DNA of 52,749 bases from positions 1 to 52,749 of the forward strand of contig JAUCBJ010004461.1 in the NCBI GenBank assembly GCA_032718475.1, written 5' to 3'. Of this stretch, positions 34,011-45,182 are shown one piece after another (the first letter of the stretch is position 1; each line of letters opens with the position of its first letter). The DNA comes from Nemertoderma westbladi (Eukaryota > Xenacoelomorpha > Nemertodermatida > Nemertodermatidae). Below the pieces are notes generated by a model. It made no database searches. It saw nothing but the letters and a program-made list of their open reading frames with translations, and was not told the origin of the DNA. The translations under genes were made by a program, and so were the position numbers.

Positions 34011-35424
34011 ATGACATGAGATCAGCCATGGTAGGGTCTCGTTGTTGTTGTTCCATCATATATAACACTTTCTTATCCCAGCGTGTACCTACTCCACCCT
34101 TCGGTAAAGTAGAGGCCACGGCTCCAATAACCATAGAACTTTGATATTCATGAGACTTACCTAGCCAATCTAATTGTCTACAGATCTCCTGAATCTCATC
34201 GGAAAACTCTATAATCCCGCTGCTAATGAATTTTTGGGGCGCTACCAATTTTGCATACAAATACCTAGCTATGTTATTCCTATTACCATACCTGATGTTT
34301 AGTGTATCCCAAACTTGTCTTAATCCATCTGGATGTCCAATAAACTTTAACGCCATTAACTTGGGAGATCCTTCCAAGCACTCGATGAGGAATCTAAGTT
34401 TCTCTCCGTTAGATAGCACGGAGTTCTGTATGTTATCTTTGTAATATTCATTAAAAGGTAACCATTTCATCTCATCTCCATTGAACTTGACGATCTCTCC
34501 CACCTTTACCGCTTGACGGGCTTCGGTTCTAGCCATTTGACGCGTAAAACTTTCTTGGGCCATCATGTTATTTAATATCGAGTTATCGGTATATAAATTT
34601 ATCGGATTATTATCAAGTCTATATGGAATATCATTGTCAACAGGTTTATAATTACCCTTAATAGGGTTTACTATAGGAGTTTCCACTTCACTAGCAGTAT
34701 AGATGCGGGTAGTCTCCACACCTTGCGCATGAAATACTTCAAACCTAACAGGTTGACACATTGTAACAGGGGGTGGTGGTATACCCTTTTGTGTATTTAC
34801 TAATTTATCGCGTTCTAATGCGATACTCTGCTGCACTTCTTGCAACTCTAACCTACTTTCCCTTACTGTTCCTTTAAACTGATGAACAGTCTCCTGCATC
34901 TGCCCGAGCAGGAGATTCATCCCCCGCCGCCCCTCATCCACCCACTCGACCGCCGGAGCGGGAGCCGCCAACGTAGTAGCGGGTAGACGAGGGACAACGG
35001 GCGACAAATCATTGATGTTTCGCTCGGAGTCCAGGACTGGAACTGTCACAGGGGTTGTTTTGTGGGGCACAGGTAGTTTAGTACTGTGCAAAGGGAATTT
35101 AGAGGTAGGTTCTGGGAGCACAGATGTCTCTATCACCGAAGGGGTGATTTCAAGAACAGGCCTAATTATTTCAGGCTCATCTACTATAGTAGGGAGTCTT
35201 TTTATTTCAATTATTTGGTCTGTGGGTTCTGTACTACCTAAGTCTGTGTTAGTTAGTTGCCTTCTAACAGCTGGGGGCAAATCAGGCAATTTCTGACGGT
35301 GGGACATTCTTCTACGTCTGCTTAGACGAGATCTATTTCCTCCGCCTTCAGGATCGGTGGTATCGCCTTCATCAGATGATGTATCGCTTGCGTCCTTCTG
35401 GGCTCCTCCCCGAGGCGCACCCAC
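33943..35424 (-). CDS. BEL/Pao gag-like protein (DUF1759 type)
   Basis: 493 codons, ATG at 35,424 (MGAPRGGAQKDASDTSSDEG). The N-terminal 200 residues are Ser/Pro/Arg-rich and low-complexity. From about residue 280 come RQMARTEARQAVKVGEIVKF and NGDEMKWLPFNEYYKDNI, then LRFLIECLEGSPKLMALKFI, then LRQVWDTLNIRYGNRNNIAR and a C-terminal ADLMSFLDGEVKLQLL. This is the conserved capsid-like part of Pao gag. The stop at 33,943 lies inside the -1-frame pol ORF. No classical X-XXY-YYZ slippery heptamer is visible in the overlap, so either a non-standard frameshift or a simple indel separates them. An open frame exists upstream of the ATG to about 35,440. Confidence 0.8.
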   Translation of the reverse strand: MGAPRGGAQKDASDTSSDEGDTTDPEGGGNRSRLSRRRRMSHRQKLPDLPPAVRRQLTNTDLGSTEPTDQIIEIKRLPTIVDEPEIIRPVLEITPSVIETSVLPEPTSKFPLHSTKLPVPHKTTPVTVPVLDSERNINDLSPVVPRLPATTLAAPAPAVEWVDEGRRGMNLLLGQMQETVHQFKGTVRESRLELQEVQQSIALERDKLVNTQKGIPPPPVTMCQPVRFEVFHAQGVETTRIYTASEVETPIVNPIKGNYKPVDNDIPYRLDNNPINLYTDNSILNNMMAQESFTRQMARTEARQAVKVGEIVKFNGDEMKWLPFNEYYKDNIQNSVLSNGEKLRFLIECLEGSPKLMALKFIGHPDGLRQVWDTLNIRYGNRNNIARYLYAKLVAPQKFISSGIIEFSDEIQEICRQLDWLGKSHEYQSSMVIGAVASTLPKGGVGTRWDKKVLYMMEQQQRDPTMADLMSFLDGEVKLQLLSSPERRHRKTR

Positions 35425-36683
35425 GAGGCGGATGCTGTCCCACTACCCTTGGGGCCAGTCCGACTCCGTTTTTATCAGACCGGGCCGGAGGGTAGCCCGA
35501 TGCTTCCCGGGTTCAATTTTCAATCCCCCGATCACACCGGCACAGCTCGTCGCACATGTAGCCAGATGGTCGGCTACTGTCAACTTACTGTGGCCTGACT
35601 GTACATTGAGCCAACTCAGAGAGTCAACCGGCAGGTGGACCAGTCGATAGCGATTGAGCATCAAGGTCGCCCTTGAGCCAAACCGACGGTCTTGTCCCAA
35701 GTGGGCTTGCGCTACCCAACATGGAATATTGACACGTTTTCACCCGCCTCACTGGCAGTATTGAGGGGAAGTTGGTTCCGCAAACAATACTGACTAGCTC
35801 GAAAGCTAGGAACAAGTAACCACTTACCAGTCACTGTACACGTGTACTCAACAGATGTTCACAATATCAAGTACACTACGGTAAACACAAAATCTGACAC
35901 ATACCATGCACACACAGAGGACATAATCGGGAAAGACCAAATCGGTGACAAAATCAGAGGGGACAAAATTGTATCGACTGTTAAAAGAGTCGAGAGTACC
36001 TTATTTTGCCTTCAGGGCAAAATAACTTTGTGTGCACAAAGTATGCTGGGGCGCAGTAAAGATATGGTCCTACTAATACCAGCGGCGTCTGGACCAACCG
36101 GCAAGGGTTCCCATACTCACTCGCAGTGGCCATACATACACTCACGTATACCACGTACCCACAGCAACTGAAGCTCAAGCAAACAGCCACTGATCGTCCA
36201 CACACAAACCACAGATTCCAGAGTATCATTCACTCGGACCACACTACAACACCAACCCCTCCTTGCAGCCAATATTCCGGGTGCTACCTCCATTCCAATA
36301 GTAGTACCAACAGAATCATCAGAAATCTGCCCATTCCGATGCAACACCTCCATTCCAATAGTGCTACCCTGGGAAAAGACACGTTTTGGCAACCGATCGG
36401 AGACAGTAAAGAGTCTGGTCAACTCATACATACCAAACATAGACCTACCACATAGACCACATAAACCACAGATCACACTAAGCCACCACCCCTACTGTGT
36501 ACAGGACTGGCAGTACGGCAACAGGCCGACTAGACGGTACCACGGCACCATGTTGATTCATGGTTCGTAAGACACGAGGGCCTTCAGTAACTCCCTTGCA
36601 CTATAAAGACGATTGAACGTGCCCCCAGACCCTCACGAGTCCGCCGCCGCCTGTTAGGGACCCCCTATAGAGACCTCACCTCT
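35425..36683 (-). other. Spacer between ORF1 and gag, no clear gene
   Basis: 1.26 kb. A minus-strand frame at 35,443-35,700 (85 codons) may be real leader coding but is not recognised. In sense direction a donor-like GAGGTGAGG follows the ORF1 stop, and another CTGGTAAGTGG lies near 35,825. Two short direct repeats CCTCCATTCCAATAGT lie at 36,289 and 36,346. Confidence 0.4.
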
Positions 36684-38090
36684 TTAGGATCCCTGTCTTT
36701 TGGGAGTAGATCGATTCATCATCTGCATATTACTAGCTGTTAACTGTTTATTTATGCAGTCTTGATTCTCATGAATATTTTCCAACTCTAGTTGGGTGGT
36801 CTCTTCAGATGCACTTCGTTCTGCTTCTGCCATTGCTATTTTTCTTTCCGCTTCTGCCGCTGCCTCTGCCGCCTTTCTTTCCGCTTCTGCCGCTGCCATT
36901 GCCGCTGCTGCTGTCTTTCTGTCTTCTATACGTTTTTTCTTGACTTGTTCTTCTTGGACCCTAGCGATGCGGAGCCTTTCATCAAATTTAGCTTGGTTCG
37001 CAGCTATCATATCCGCATCGATTGCGTCCAACACAAGCTTGGCTCCTTCACTATTAGGGCTAAGTCCAGACAGCCGTCTCCTCAACTCTTCGTCACCTAC
37101 AAAGCGTTGATAGTCTGACAGATAGATGTCAATAGCATCCCTCTTATGCGGTTTCTCTGCTGTCGCTTCGCTTTCCACTTGGGAAAAGGTAGCGTCTGTT
37201 GATTCTCCATGGATTGAGCGCTCAGCCAGCTGAGATTTCCACTGGGCAGTTCCTTGAACTTGGAGACTCACTCGCTGAAACCAAGTCTTTACGGCAACTT
37301 GCAACGACGTGTCTTGTCTTCTTTTCGAAGCCTCCTCAAAGGCCGATAAGATTAGTCTGATTCGTAGAATTCTTTTTCTAACTTGATAAAGCAGCTCTGC
37401 CTGCTCTTGAGGTCCTTGGGGTTGTCGAAACAGTTGTTCCTTTAATCGCTCCATAGAGCTGAAGAATCCCTGTACCAATCGTGCTGCTGACCTCTTCCAC
37501 ACAGCTGGATCGCTGGTTTCTTTTGTCACTCCCATCCTGTGTATGTCTTCCCAGGCAGCTTCCAATAAGTCAAACGGGAGTCCGGGTCCAGGGAAGTTCC
37601 ATTGCGACTCGACAATAGACTTCAGTTCTTCACTTGTGCATCCCGCATAACTATCCTTGGTCGATCGCTTACTTCTCGCCCAATCAATTTGGTGTTCCTC
37701 CACCGCAATCAATACCCTAGTGAGTACGGCTGCAGGAAGGATGAGAAGGGGATCCGAATAAACCGCATCTGCCATCTTTGCTCCGCGCTCGGATGTCAGC
37801 TCTACAGTATCCGCACTACTGGAGCTGTCGGGCCGCTGAGAAATAAGTTCTCGGCTCGAGTGTTGCTGCTGTTCCGCTGCTTCTTGGTCCCGCTTGACCT
37901 GAGCTCGAGTGCCTATGATAGACCTACGGTATTGGACTAGCCTAGGGTCTGATATTACTACTGGAGGGATGATCTTTCTTACAGTAGGAGGTGAATTGAA
38001 CTTCGGTCTCATACGTTCCACACTCCTGTCTGGGTCACAGATGGTTGTATCTATGAGGCTGTCTGACAGGTTTTGCTTTGTGTCAGACAT
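36684..38090 (-). CDS. ORF1: 468-codon protein upstream of gag in the LTR element
   Basis: It is open from ATG at 38,090 (MSDTKQNLSDSLIDTTICDP) to a stop at 36,684, with no internal break. The N-terminal 110 residues are polar and Ser/Gln-rich. A globular-looking part follows (YSDPLLILPAAVLTRVLIAV, then EHQIDWARSKRSTKDSYAG, then WNFPGPGLPFDLLEAAWEDI). From about residue 350 there is a long Ala/Glu/Arg-rich helix (AAAMAAAEAERKAAEAAAEA and similar), almost certainly a coiled coil. It has no cysteine clusters and no DUF1759 motif. The intact frame contrasts with the broken pol. It could be an extra structural protein or a captured gene. No function is assigned. Confidence 0.6.
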   Translation of the reverse strand: MSDTKQNLSDSLIDTTICDPDRSVERMRPKFNSPPTVRKIIPPVVISDPRLVQYRRSIIGTRAQVKRDQEAAEQQQHSSRELISQRPDSSSSADTVELTSERGAKMADAVYSDPLLILPAAVLTRVLIAVEEHQIDWARSKRSTKDSYAGCTSEELKSIVESQWNFPGPGLPFDLLEAAWEDIHRMGVTKETSDPAVWKRSAARLVQGFFSSMERLKEQLFRQPQGPQEQAELLYQVRKRILRIRLILSAFEEASKRRQDTSLQVAVKTWFQRVSLQVQGTAQWKSQLAERSIHGESTDATFSQVESEATAEKPHKRDAIDIYLSDYQRFVGDEELRRRLSGLSPNSEGAKLVLDAIDADMIAANQAKFDERLRIARVQEEQVKKKRIEDRKTAAAAMAAAEAERKAAEAAAEAERKIAMAEAERSASEETTQLELENIHENQDCINKQLTASNMQMMNRSTPKRQGS

Positions 38091-40275
38091 GTTTGTTTGT
38101 ACAGTTGAATGCCTACTGCTATATTACAATTAAAGCAAGTCTAGTAATTCAGTATCAACTGTTAGCCTAGTAATTAATTACCGATACTGCTACTCAGTGT
38201 AGCGTGATATATATATATAATATATTAGAATACCAGTATGCTTATAGTATATATATAAGTATTATTACAGACTAGGTTTGTCACAGAATACTGGTATATA
38301 ATTTCAGCACAAATATATATAAATATATAATAGGCCTATCGTGAATACCGGTATACAGCTTACACTTATAGTATATATAAGTATAATTATGGACTAGAAT
38401 TAATTACAGAATACCGGTATAATTTCAGCCTAAATTTATAGAAATAAATATGATAAGCCTATTGTAAATACCGGTATGTCAATTATTTTAGAATAATTTA
38501 ATTTCTGAATTTTAGGGGTTACTTGGTTACTTTACCTTACTTTATTACCGTTATTTAAGCAGTAGTTCAACTGACATTAAGACCTAATTGATGTATGACA
38601 GGCCTACTATTTTATAAATCGGTTTGAGTTGATTTATAATATATATACCCGTTTAATGGGTTTTGTCAATGTTTGAAATAAATGTTATTATTTCTGGGAA
38701 GGAGTCACTACAGAGAAGCTGTGTGCTCTCAGTGAAGTGCTACTTGTTGGACACTAAAACAAATAATTCTAATTTACCTAAGTTACTTAATACTACAAAT
38801 TACGTACAATTCGGGGTGAGATTACAATCTCTAAATAAACACAAAAATTACACGTACGAATTTTTAGGGTAATTTTACAAGAAGTCTACAAACCAGCCTA
38901 ACAAAGGGTTAGAATATCTGGTTATTACAACGGACAGGGTACTACGGTATTTGAAAATAACAAAGCAGTAGTAAATATACTACGTTGTCCAGATAGGAAA
39001 AATACCACCGTCTGACGACTTATAGCCGTATCGCTATAAGTACTACGTTATGTATCACGGAGTGTCCCTACCTAGAAGTTAATTACCGCGGTCTACTAGA
39101 ACGAACGTGTCTATTAACCACTTTACAACACAAATATTCTGGCTACACACTAATTACCTTCGGAAAGTATTGTACACTAAACCCTAAATTAGGTACAAGT
39201 ACTTATACAACAAATAATCAGCAGTTAGAAATACTTGTACAGCTAAAAGAACCACGGTATCTGCTGGAGTGACCGGGGCACAAAATCACCAGTCTTTACC
39301 TACGCCAAGCAGCCCTGATGTAGTACCGGGGTTAATTTAACTATAACGGTATGTATAACAAGCACAATTACTGTAGGAATAAACTTGGGGTTATGAATGT
39401 TGCGAATAATCGCATAAACTCTGAATAATAAATATTACGCTACGCGTACAGACTACTCAAACAAAATATAGACCAAATGCTGGCAGACTACTATCAAGCC
39501 CAAACAAACTACAGTATATGCAGACTCCGAAATGGTTAGTTAGTATGCGTTCTAACCGAGTAGTACGACTTATTCTTTCAGGGGGATTGACCTAACAACA
39601 CTGGAAGCCCCTACATTCCTAACTAGTACTTTATCGGACATACATTCTACACACACCACAATCTCTTCAGACCTAACAACAGCCAGACAACAATCCAGCC
39701 TACAAATTATCTAAATAAGAAATATTACGCTACCCGTACAGACTACACAAACAAAATACAGACCAAACGCTGGCAGACTACTATCAAGCCTAAACAAACT
39801 ACAATATAGGCAGACTCCGAAATGGTTAGTTAGTATGCGTTCTAACCGAGTAGTACGACTTATTCTTTCGAGGGGATTTACCTCACAGCACTGGAAGCCC
39901 CTACGTTCCTAACTGGTACTTTATCGGACATACACTCTACACACACCGCAATCTCTTCAGACCTAACAACAGCCAGACAACAATCCAGCCTACAAATTAT
40001 CTGTACAATCTGAGCAGGCTTACACGCCTTCTGCTCAATATTGGCCTACAAATAAATAAAACTGACAGAAATAAGTAAAATCCCAATAAAAACCAGGCGT
40101 ACCCGATTACTTATTAAGACCTACCGGTATATAATTATAAAAATCGAATAATACTGCTGTACCTGTACTGCTGTAAGTACCGGTCCGGGTGGTTAGGTAG
40201 TTAGGCCTACTGGGTACCGGTTGACCAGTACTTCAGCTTTATTGCCTACTGCAATACAGAAGCTATAACTGTTAC
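38091..40275 (-). other. Leader of the LTR element (2.2 kb), non-coding
   Basis: It lies between the 5' LTR and ORF1. It is AT-rich around 38,200-38,660 with repeated short words such as ATACCGGTAT and TATATATAAG. The 290-bp tandem duplication below lies in it. No ORF of note (38,663-38,872 is a short chance frame). No obvious tRNA-type primer-binding site starts at 40,275. Confidence 0.6.
39422..40001. repeat. 290-bp tandem duplication in the leader
   Basis: 39,431 (AATATTACGCTAC) recurs at 39,721, and the order of all following words is the same up to CTACAAATTATCT at about 39,711 and 40,001. The copies are about 96 percent identical by eye. Confidence 0.9.
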
Positions 40276-41465
40276 TGTTCGCGCTTTCAGACCTTTAGCA
40301 GTTTAACCTGCCAAATTTAGATGTCTTCTAGATTATAAATCGACTTTAGCCTATGACGAGTATTTGATACACTACATTAGCCGAAGCCAGTCTATGCGCG
40401 ACCATTCACCCGCTGGATATACCCGGGAGACTGGATTCGGAAGCTTTGACCTTATTGCGGTGTAGGCCTACTGTATTATTCGACTGATTGTTAATATATA
40501 ATCTCTGACCAATATTATTCACTTTCGGGAAATATTAACAGTTCCTTTAGGACGTGGCGCTCTAAATATGTAAACAGAGTTATGACTTATACTAGACACA
40601 ACGGGATGGCTATGGATTCACGTATAAAGCGCATTCTTTAGGTGATGCTTTGTTACCTGTCACAGTCATGCACACTACCGCACAATGCTGCACACCGATC
40701 TGCCGACCTTCACTAATTTTGGTCACATATAAAGAGAACAGCAACAAACACATGTAGTGCCTATGAAATAGCATTAGAATCACTCCAAAACCAATGTAAT
40801 GTAAGTCGCAATTGTTATATGTAACCGGTCTCTCTTACCTTCAGTATATCAAGAAGATTGAGGGTTTTATAATTATTTATCGATATTATCCAATATAATA
40901 ATATTCCATCAACTGATATAATTAATAACCGACAGACAATAGCAGTAAAAATGCGTTGCGTAGTTGACAATATGATTTGACACACTGACTGGACTTGTGT
41001 CGTGTGGCGATATGATGTGGTAACAGTTATACGTTTCTATGACTAAAGCCTACTAATGTTTGGATAAAGTCTGAAACCACAGAAATTCTGAAAGCCGGTC
41101 TTCTGGCATCAGGAAAAAAGGTCAACATAAACAGTAATGCATTGCGCGATTTCCCGGAGGTTTCTGTACAAATAACAGGAGAATCGCTGTGATTGGTTGT
41201 CCGAACAAAGAGACAAAGGAAAAGCTCCACGTGTACAGATCAGCTGTTAGCCGTCGTCATAGTAACTACACTGTGTCAAGAGGATTTTAGCGTATTGCGA
41301 CATAAAATTGCTAGTTATGTCCGCTAAAGTACACATACAGCAGAAATGGCTTTTTTGTCCATTAAAACACCGGTACAGTAAGGAAACGGCTTTTTATGTC
41401 CGTTAAACCAACTACAGAGTACTTTGCGGGAAAAATAACCAGCTAATTCCGCAAAAGCTTTTACA
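40276..41465 (-). repeat. 5' LTR of the 18.4-kb element
   Basis: 1,190 bp. It starts TGTTCGCGCTTTCAGACC and ends GCTTTTACA on the plus strand. It differs from 23,071-24,261 by about 11 substitutions and one single-base gap, which points to a fairly recent insertion. Confidence 0.92.
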
Positions 41466-41470
41466 GGGGT
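41466..41470. repeat. Target-site duplication GGGGT (right)
   Basis: Matches 23,066-23,070 at the other end of the LTR element. Confidence 0.9.
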
Positions 41471-42045
41471 AGAACGTTAAGATCATACCTACTTAGAGGC
41501 CATAAACCGAAAGACCCACCCAGAGGTATAGTGTATCAGATACCGTGTTGCTGTGGCAACATATATGTAGGCCAAACCTTATACAGTCTTGATGTCCGTC
41601 TGACCCAGCATCAGGGCGATGTTAAACACCGTAGGCCCAACGCATCCGAGTTGTCGGGCCATCATGTAGCTACTGGACACATTCCATTATGGGATAGGGC
41701 AACAGTGATAGACTTGCACGGTAGGCTAATATTAGAGAGTATGTATATTCAATCATTGGGACCCCGGGCAGTTAACAAGAGATTATCCACAGACGTAGAT
41801 CATTTAAGTATAGCAGTGTTGGAAAGCGGGGGGTTCCTGAAAATTAAATCATTTTGTGCGTATAGTAATTTAGTAGTTAGGTAGTTAGGTACCTTTGTAC
41901 TGTTAAAAACATTTCATAAATAGGTAGCTGTAATAATGCATTAATTGTGTTTACATTCAGTTGATTATTGACAATGTGGGCCCTTAGCCCTTGAAATATA
42001 TTTATTTTATTATATTAAAACAGTAAATAAAACTTAATTCTTATT
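41471..42045 (+). pseudogene. Penelope-like element, GIY-YIG endonuclease and 3' end
   Basis: The frame from 41,471 continues the 22,887-23,065 frame once the LTR element and one GGGGT are removed. It reads GHKPKDPPRG, then IVYQIPCCCGNIYVGQT (the GIY...YIG core with the Penelope-type cysteines), LDVRLTQH (catalytic Arg region), SELSGHHVATGH and LILESMYIQSLGPRAVN (catalytic Glu region). The stop is at 41,882-41,884. The 3' UTR is AT-rich and ends near 42,045. The endonuclease part keeps its key residues, but the element as a whole lacks RT and is split, so it cannot be autonomous. Confidence 0.85.
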
Positions 42046-42116
42046 GATATTGCCTTACCATCCTCAATCGACTATTAACTGATTATGGATAGGGTAATGT
42101 TTAGGAATGAAAAACC

Positions 42117-42165
42117 CTTAGACCCGTGCGGGGCTCGAACCCACAACCTCTGGGACAAGTTATAT
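42117..42165 (-). pseudogene. tRNA-like 3' half (B-box)
   Basis: On the minus strand GTTGTGGGTTCGAGCCCC is a good T-arm and B-box with a pairing stem. The rest of a cloverleaf is not convincing. It could be a tRNA relic or the head of a SINE. Confidence 0.35.
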
Positions 42166-42680
42166 GATTTCGGAGCGGATTAAACCATAATGGCGGGATG
42201 GGACTTAAATATGTATTTTTAATTATTTGATTAAATTATTTTACGTGGTGAAAGGTGTATATATAGTAGATAATAAGTAAATAATAAGAATTGACAATTA
42301 GTTTCTCTCTTGTAATTCCTCATAAAAAATATATTAAAATAAGCGCAGATAATTATATTCTGTGACAACATAACAATTTTCGTCTATATTATAATATTTT
42401 ATTTATAATAGCTAGGGCCTTGAAAAGGTTAAGACAGTCATACAATTTTGCATTGAACAATAAACTATGTAGGTCACCATCCACCAGTTAGGGGGGAAAA
42501 CTGGACGCAATAAAAATTCATCCCCCTCCAGGGGAAAGTTTACGTGAATAACAGCAGATTACTCTCAAAAATAAAACTGCAACCTGTTTAGTGTTTAGTT
42601 TATTGTTTTGGTTAAAATAACATGCCATTGAAACCTGCTCCTATCCCTAAATTGAGAATTTAATATTGAGGCGGGATATT

Positions 42681-42701
42681 AATTCGCCAAGATGGCGAAT
42701 T
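42681..42701. repeat. 21-nt hairpin
   Basis: AATTCGCCA, loop AGA, TGGCGAATT: a perfect 9-bp stem with a 3-nt loop, just 5' of the poly-C run. Confidence 0.7.
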
Positions 42702-42719
42702 CATCCAATTCATCCAGTA

Positions 42720-42745
42720 CCCCCCCCCCCCCCCCCCCCCCCCCC
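42720..42745 (+). repeat. Poly-C run (26 C)
   Basis: Uninterrupted C tract, prone to length change and to assembly error. Confidence 0.9.
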
Positions 42746-44255
42746 TTTCTCTCATCCACAGTTTGAATTATAACATCTGGAGAAAACCAGTCACTCAACC
42801 CTTGGTGGGATAAATATTTCTCCATTTGACGCAACACCGCCGCGGCCGCTATGAGGGAGGTGAATACCGCGGCCGCTCCTAAAGCCGCAGGCCATCGCTA
42901 ACTATATAGGTTAACTTGGGATTCTGGGGGACTTTTCGATGAAGGAACTGACCAAATTTTTTTATTTTCTCACCAGGGGAGCGGCTCGGAATTCTAAGAT
43001 ATTAGCAACTCTAACATTATTAAATCTAACACTTCGACGGACAAGGCGGACAAAAAACCGTCATTTTTTCGACAATTTTAAAATTTTTTTGAAAGGCGCT
43101 CTACAGTGGCTCGAAAAAACCCTAGGTTATTGCTTAGCCGACGCCGGGATACGATAGAAGGGATTAATTAGTGAATTCGTTTTTTTTTTCAAAAAAGATT
43201 ACCACGCCTTTTTTCCGAAAATGTCCGTCAAAGTTGAAAAAACGGACAAAATGACTTTGCGGGATCCGCTATAACTCGGCTAATATTAATCGTACGGGGA
43301 CGAAAGTAACGCGGTTGGAAAGGGGAAGAGTGGTACTACCTTCGTATCGAATGGGGGTAAGATATTTATTAAAATTTCGGGTGGAAAAAGGGGCTGTAAA
43401 TTTGTACGTTTTTGTCCGTCTTTTTTGGAACAGTTATTTCCGAAATGTTTAATTCGACAACGCGGGTAGGAATCCACTAATTCTTTTATGAAACTCGTAG
43501 AAGACCATTGGGGCTACGTTCCTATCGAATGGGGGTACAAAAAATATGTCGGCAATAGGGGCCAAAAAGGGCCAGAATTTGTAAAGTAGTTTTTATCGAA
43601 TAATTTTTTATTTTTAACTTTAGTTGGTTAAGGTACATTCTATACAGTCAATATCCATACGGGGAATTCAAATATGCTATCGGTTTTGCTCCAAGGATGA
43701 TATTAAAAAAATGAGGGCCAAAATTATAATTTCGCGCTTCAAACTTGCTTCGCGGGAAATCGTCTAGCTCGAAAACTACTTAACTTACGGGAGATTTGTT
43801 TACACAGACTTATAGTGCGTTAAATTATCTATCTAACAGCGTTAATCACAGCGCCGGAGGTATTATAAAACTGGAGCGGCAGGCGATCGTGTGAAATATA
43901 ATATTTATAAAAAGGGACGAAAAATTTTTTTTTTTAACAAATCGCTATTCCATTATAATTTAGCGTATTGCGCCAAAAGTACCTGTAAAAAGTATCAAAT
44001 TAACTCCGCTATCTTTTATCTTAACATATATAATTAAAATTACGAATTTTAAGGGTCGAAAAATATCGCGTTATTTTGGCCCTTTTTTTTAATTTTTTTT
44101 GGGGCCAAAAATAACCCCTTCTCAAAAGATTAAGAAAAAAATTACGGCAAAGAATATACCAATTTTATTGAATTTGGACCACCAGAACCGAAGTTAGAGC
44201 GATTTTAGTGAAAAAATAAAAATAATTTTTTTTGCAAAAAAATTAAGAATGGTCA

Positions 44256-44328
44256 GGTCAATATTGGATTTCGAACCCGCGAACTTAGGTTTCATTAACG
44301 TGATTGATAACCACTAGACTATGTGACC
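44256..44328 (-). pseudogene. tRNA-like sequence in the 3-kb unit
   Basis: The minus strand has an A-box-like TAGTCTAGTGGTTATC and a B-box GGGTTCGAAATCC in tRNA spacing (73 nt). Ends GGTCA and TGACC pair over 5 bp. The anticodon and T stems are poorly paired, so it is a decayed tRNA or SINE head. In copy 2 (47,282-47,354) the B-box has changed to GGGTTTGAAATCC. Confidence 0.5.
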
Positions 44329-45182
44329 AAGAGAATTTGAAATTTTCGAGTGACTATTTTTAAACATCAATAACTTCGGTTCTACTGGGCCGTTTAATCT
44401 GAAACTTTTTTCATTGGATAGAGGATAGATTGTAGTGTGTGAAATAGGATAAAACTTGGGAAAAGACTTATGTGCACTTAGTGCAAAATGCACTTAAATA
44501 GTGAACATTTTTTCGATATTTCAAACACTATTATTTCCAGTTCTATTCATCGTAGAATGTTATTTTTTGGATTAAAATGTAGTTTGGAATGATTTCTAAC
44601 TATAATCGTAACATTTGTTTAACTTTTTATGTCTATAAAGTGACTTAAAATGTCCATGAATATGGTCCATAATCGCAAATCCAGATTTATTAAATTGGAT
44701 TTTTGACACTTTTAGCGACTGACACTTGATCATACACCATCGTAGATCGGTAGAGGATAAACATAAGTTTGTTAAATAAGAGCCACCATTACGATCTGCT
44801 AAAGTGCATTTGTACAAATATGTGTGCAAAAGTGCAAATTTTTTAATAAGGTCAAATTATATAGTATTGGGTTATTTTCTTTGCAGATACTTTATTTTCA
44901 TATTAATATGTTGTTTGAACCTTACTGAGCGCATTAGGGGATATGCGTACAAATAACCGGCCCTTATGAGGCTTCGATTGGGTAAATTAATAAAACATAA
45001 GGTTGTATAGTATAATATTCTAAAAACCAGTGTGATATTAAATGCACTTTAAATAATAAATAGAAATCAAATAACAATTGGACCACACAATTAAAACTCG
45101 CACAATTTTGTACTTATTATATCGCTTCAAATTAATTCAACAGTGGATATTTGGGGGAAGGGGGAAGTTACAGTGTGCATTC

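Larger units (their letters stand above)
23071..41465 (-). mobile_element. 18.4-kb BEL/Pao LTR retroelement nested in a Penelope-like element
   Basis: The outer boundaries are fixed by two same-direction LTRs (23,071-24,261 and 40,276-41,465), TG...CA ends, the GGGGT duplication and the split host ORF. All internal genes read on the minus strand, so the 5' LTR is at 40,276-41,465. Order in sense direction: 2.2-kb leader, ORF1 (38,090-36,684), spacer, gag (35,424-33,943), pol (about 34,010-28,933), 1.6-kb spacer, 132-codon ORF (27,298-26,900), ORF3 (26,115-24,340), then 3' LTR. No second pair of LTRs was found around gag-pol, so I treat it as one element rather than a nest. A purine tract GGGAGCGG precedes the 3' LTR. 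No TGG-type primer-binding site is obvious after the 5' LTR. Pol and ORF3 carry breaks, so this copy is defective. Confidence 0.85.
42046..42803. other. AT-rich spacer, no gene seen
   Basis: 758 bp between the Penelope-like 3' end and the 3-kb tandem unit. It contains a tRNA-like 3' half, a 21-nt hairpin and a 26-base poly-C run, listed separately. Otherwise nothing is recognised. Confidence 0.5.

Noticed and set aside
28100-38700. A separate BEL element nested within a smaller LTR-ORF3 element
   Set aside because: I looked for a second LTR pair near 28.1-28.9 kb and 38.1-40.2 kb and found no matching ends. Not fully excluded.
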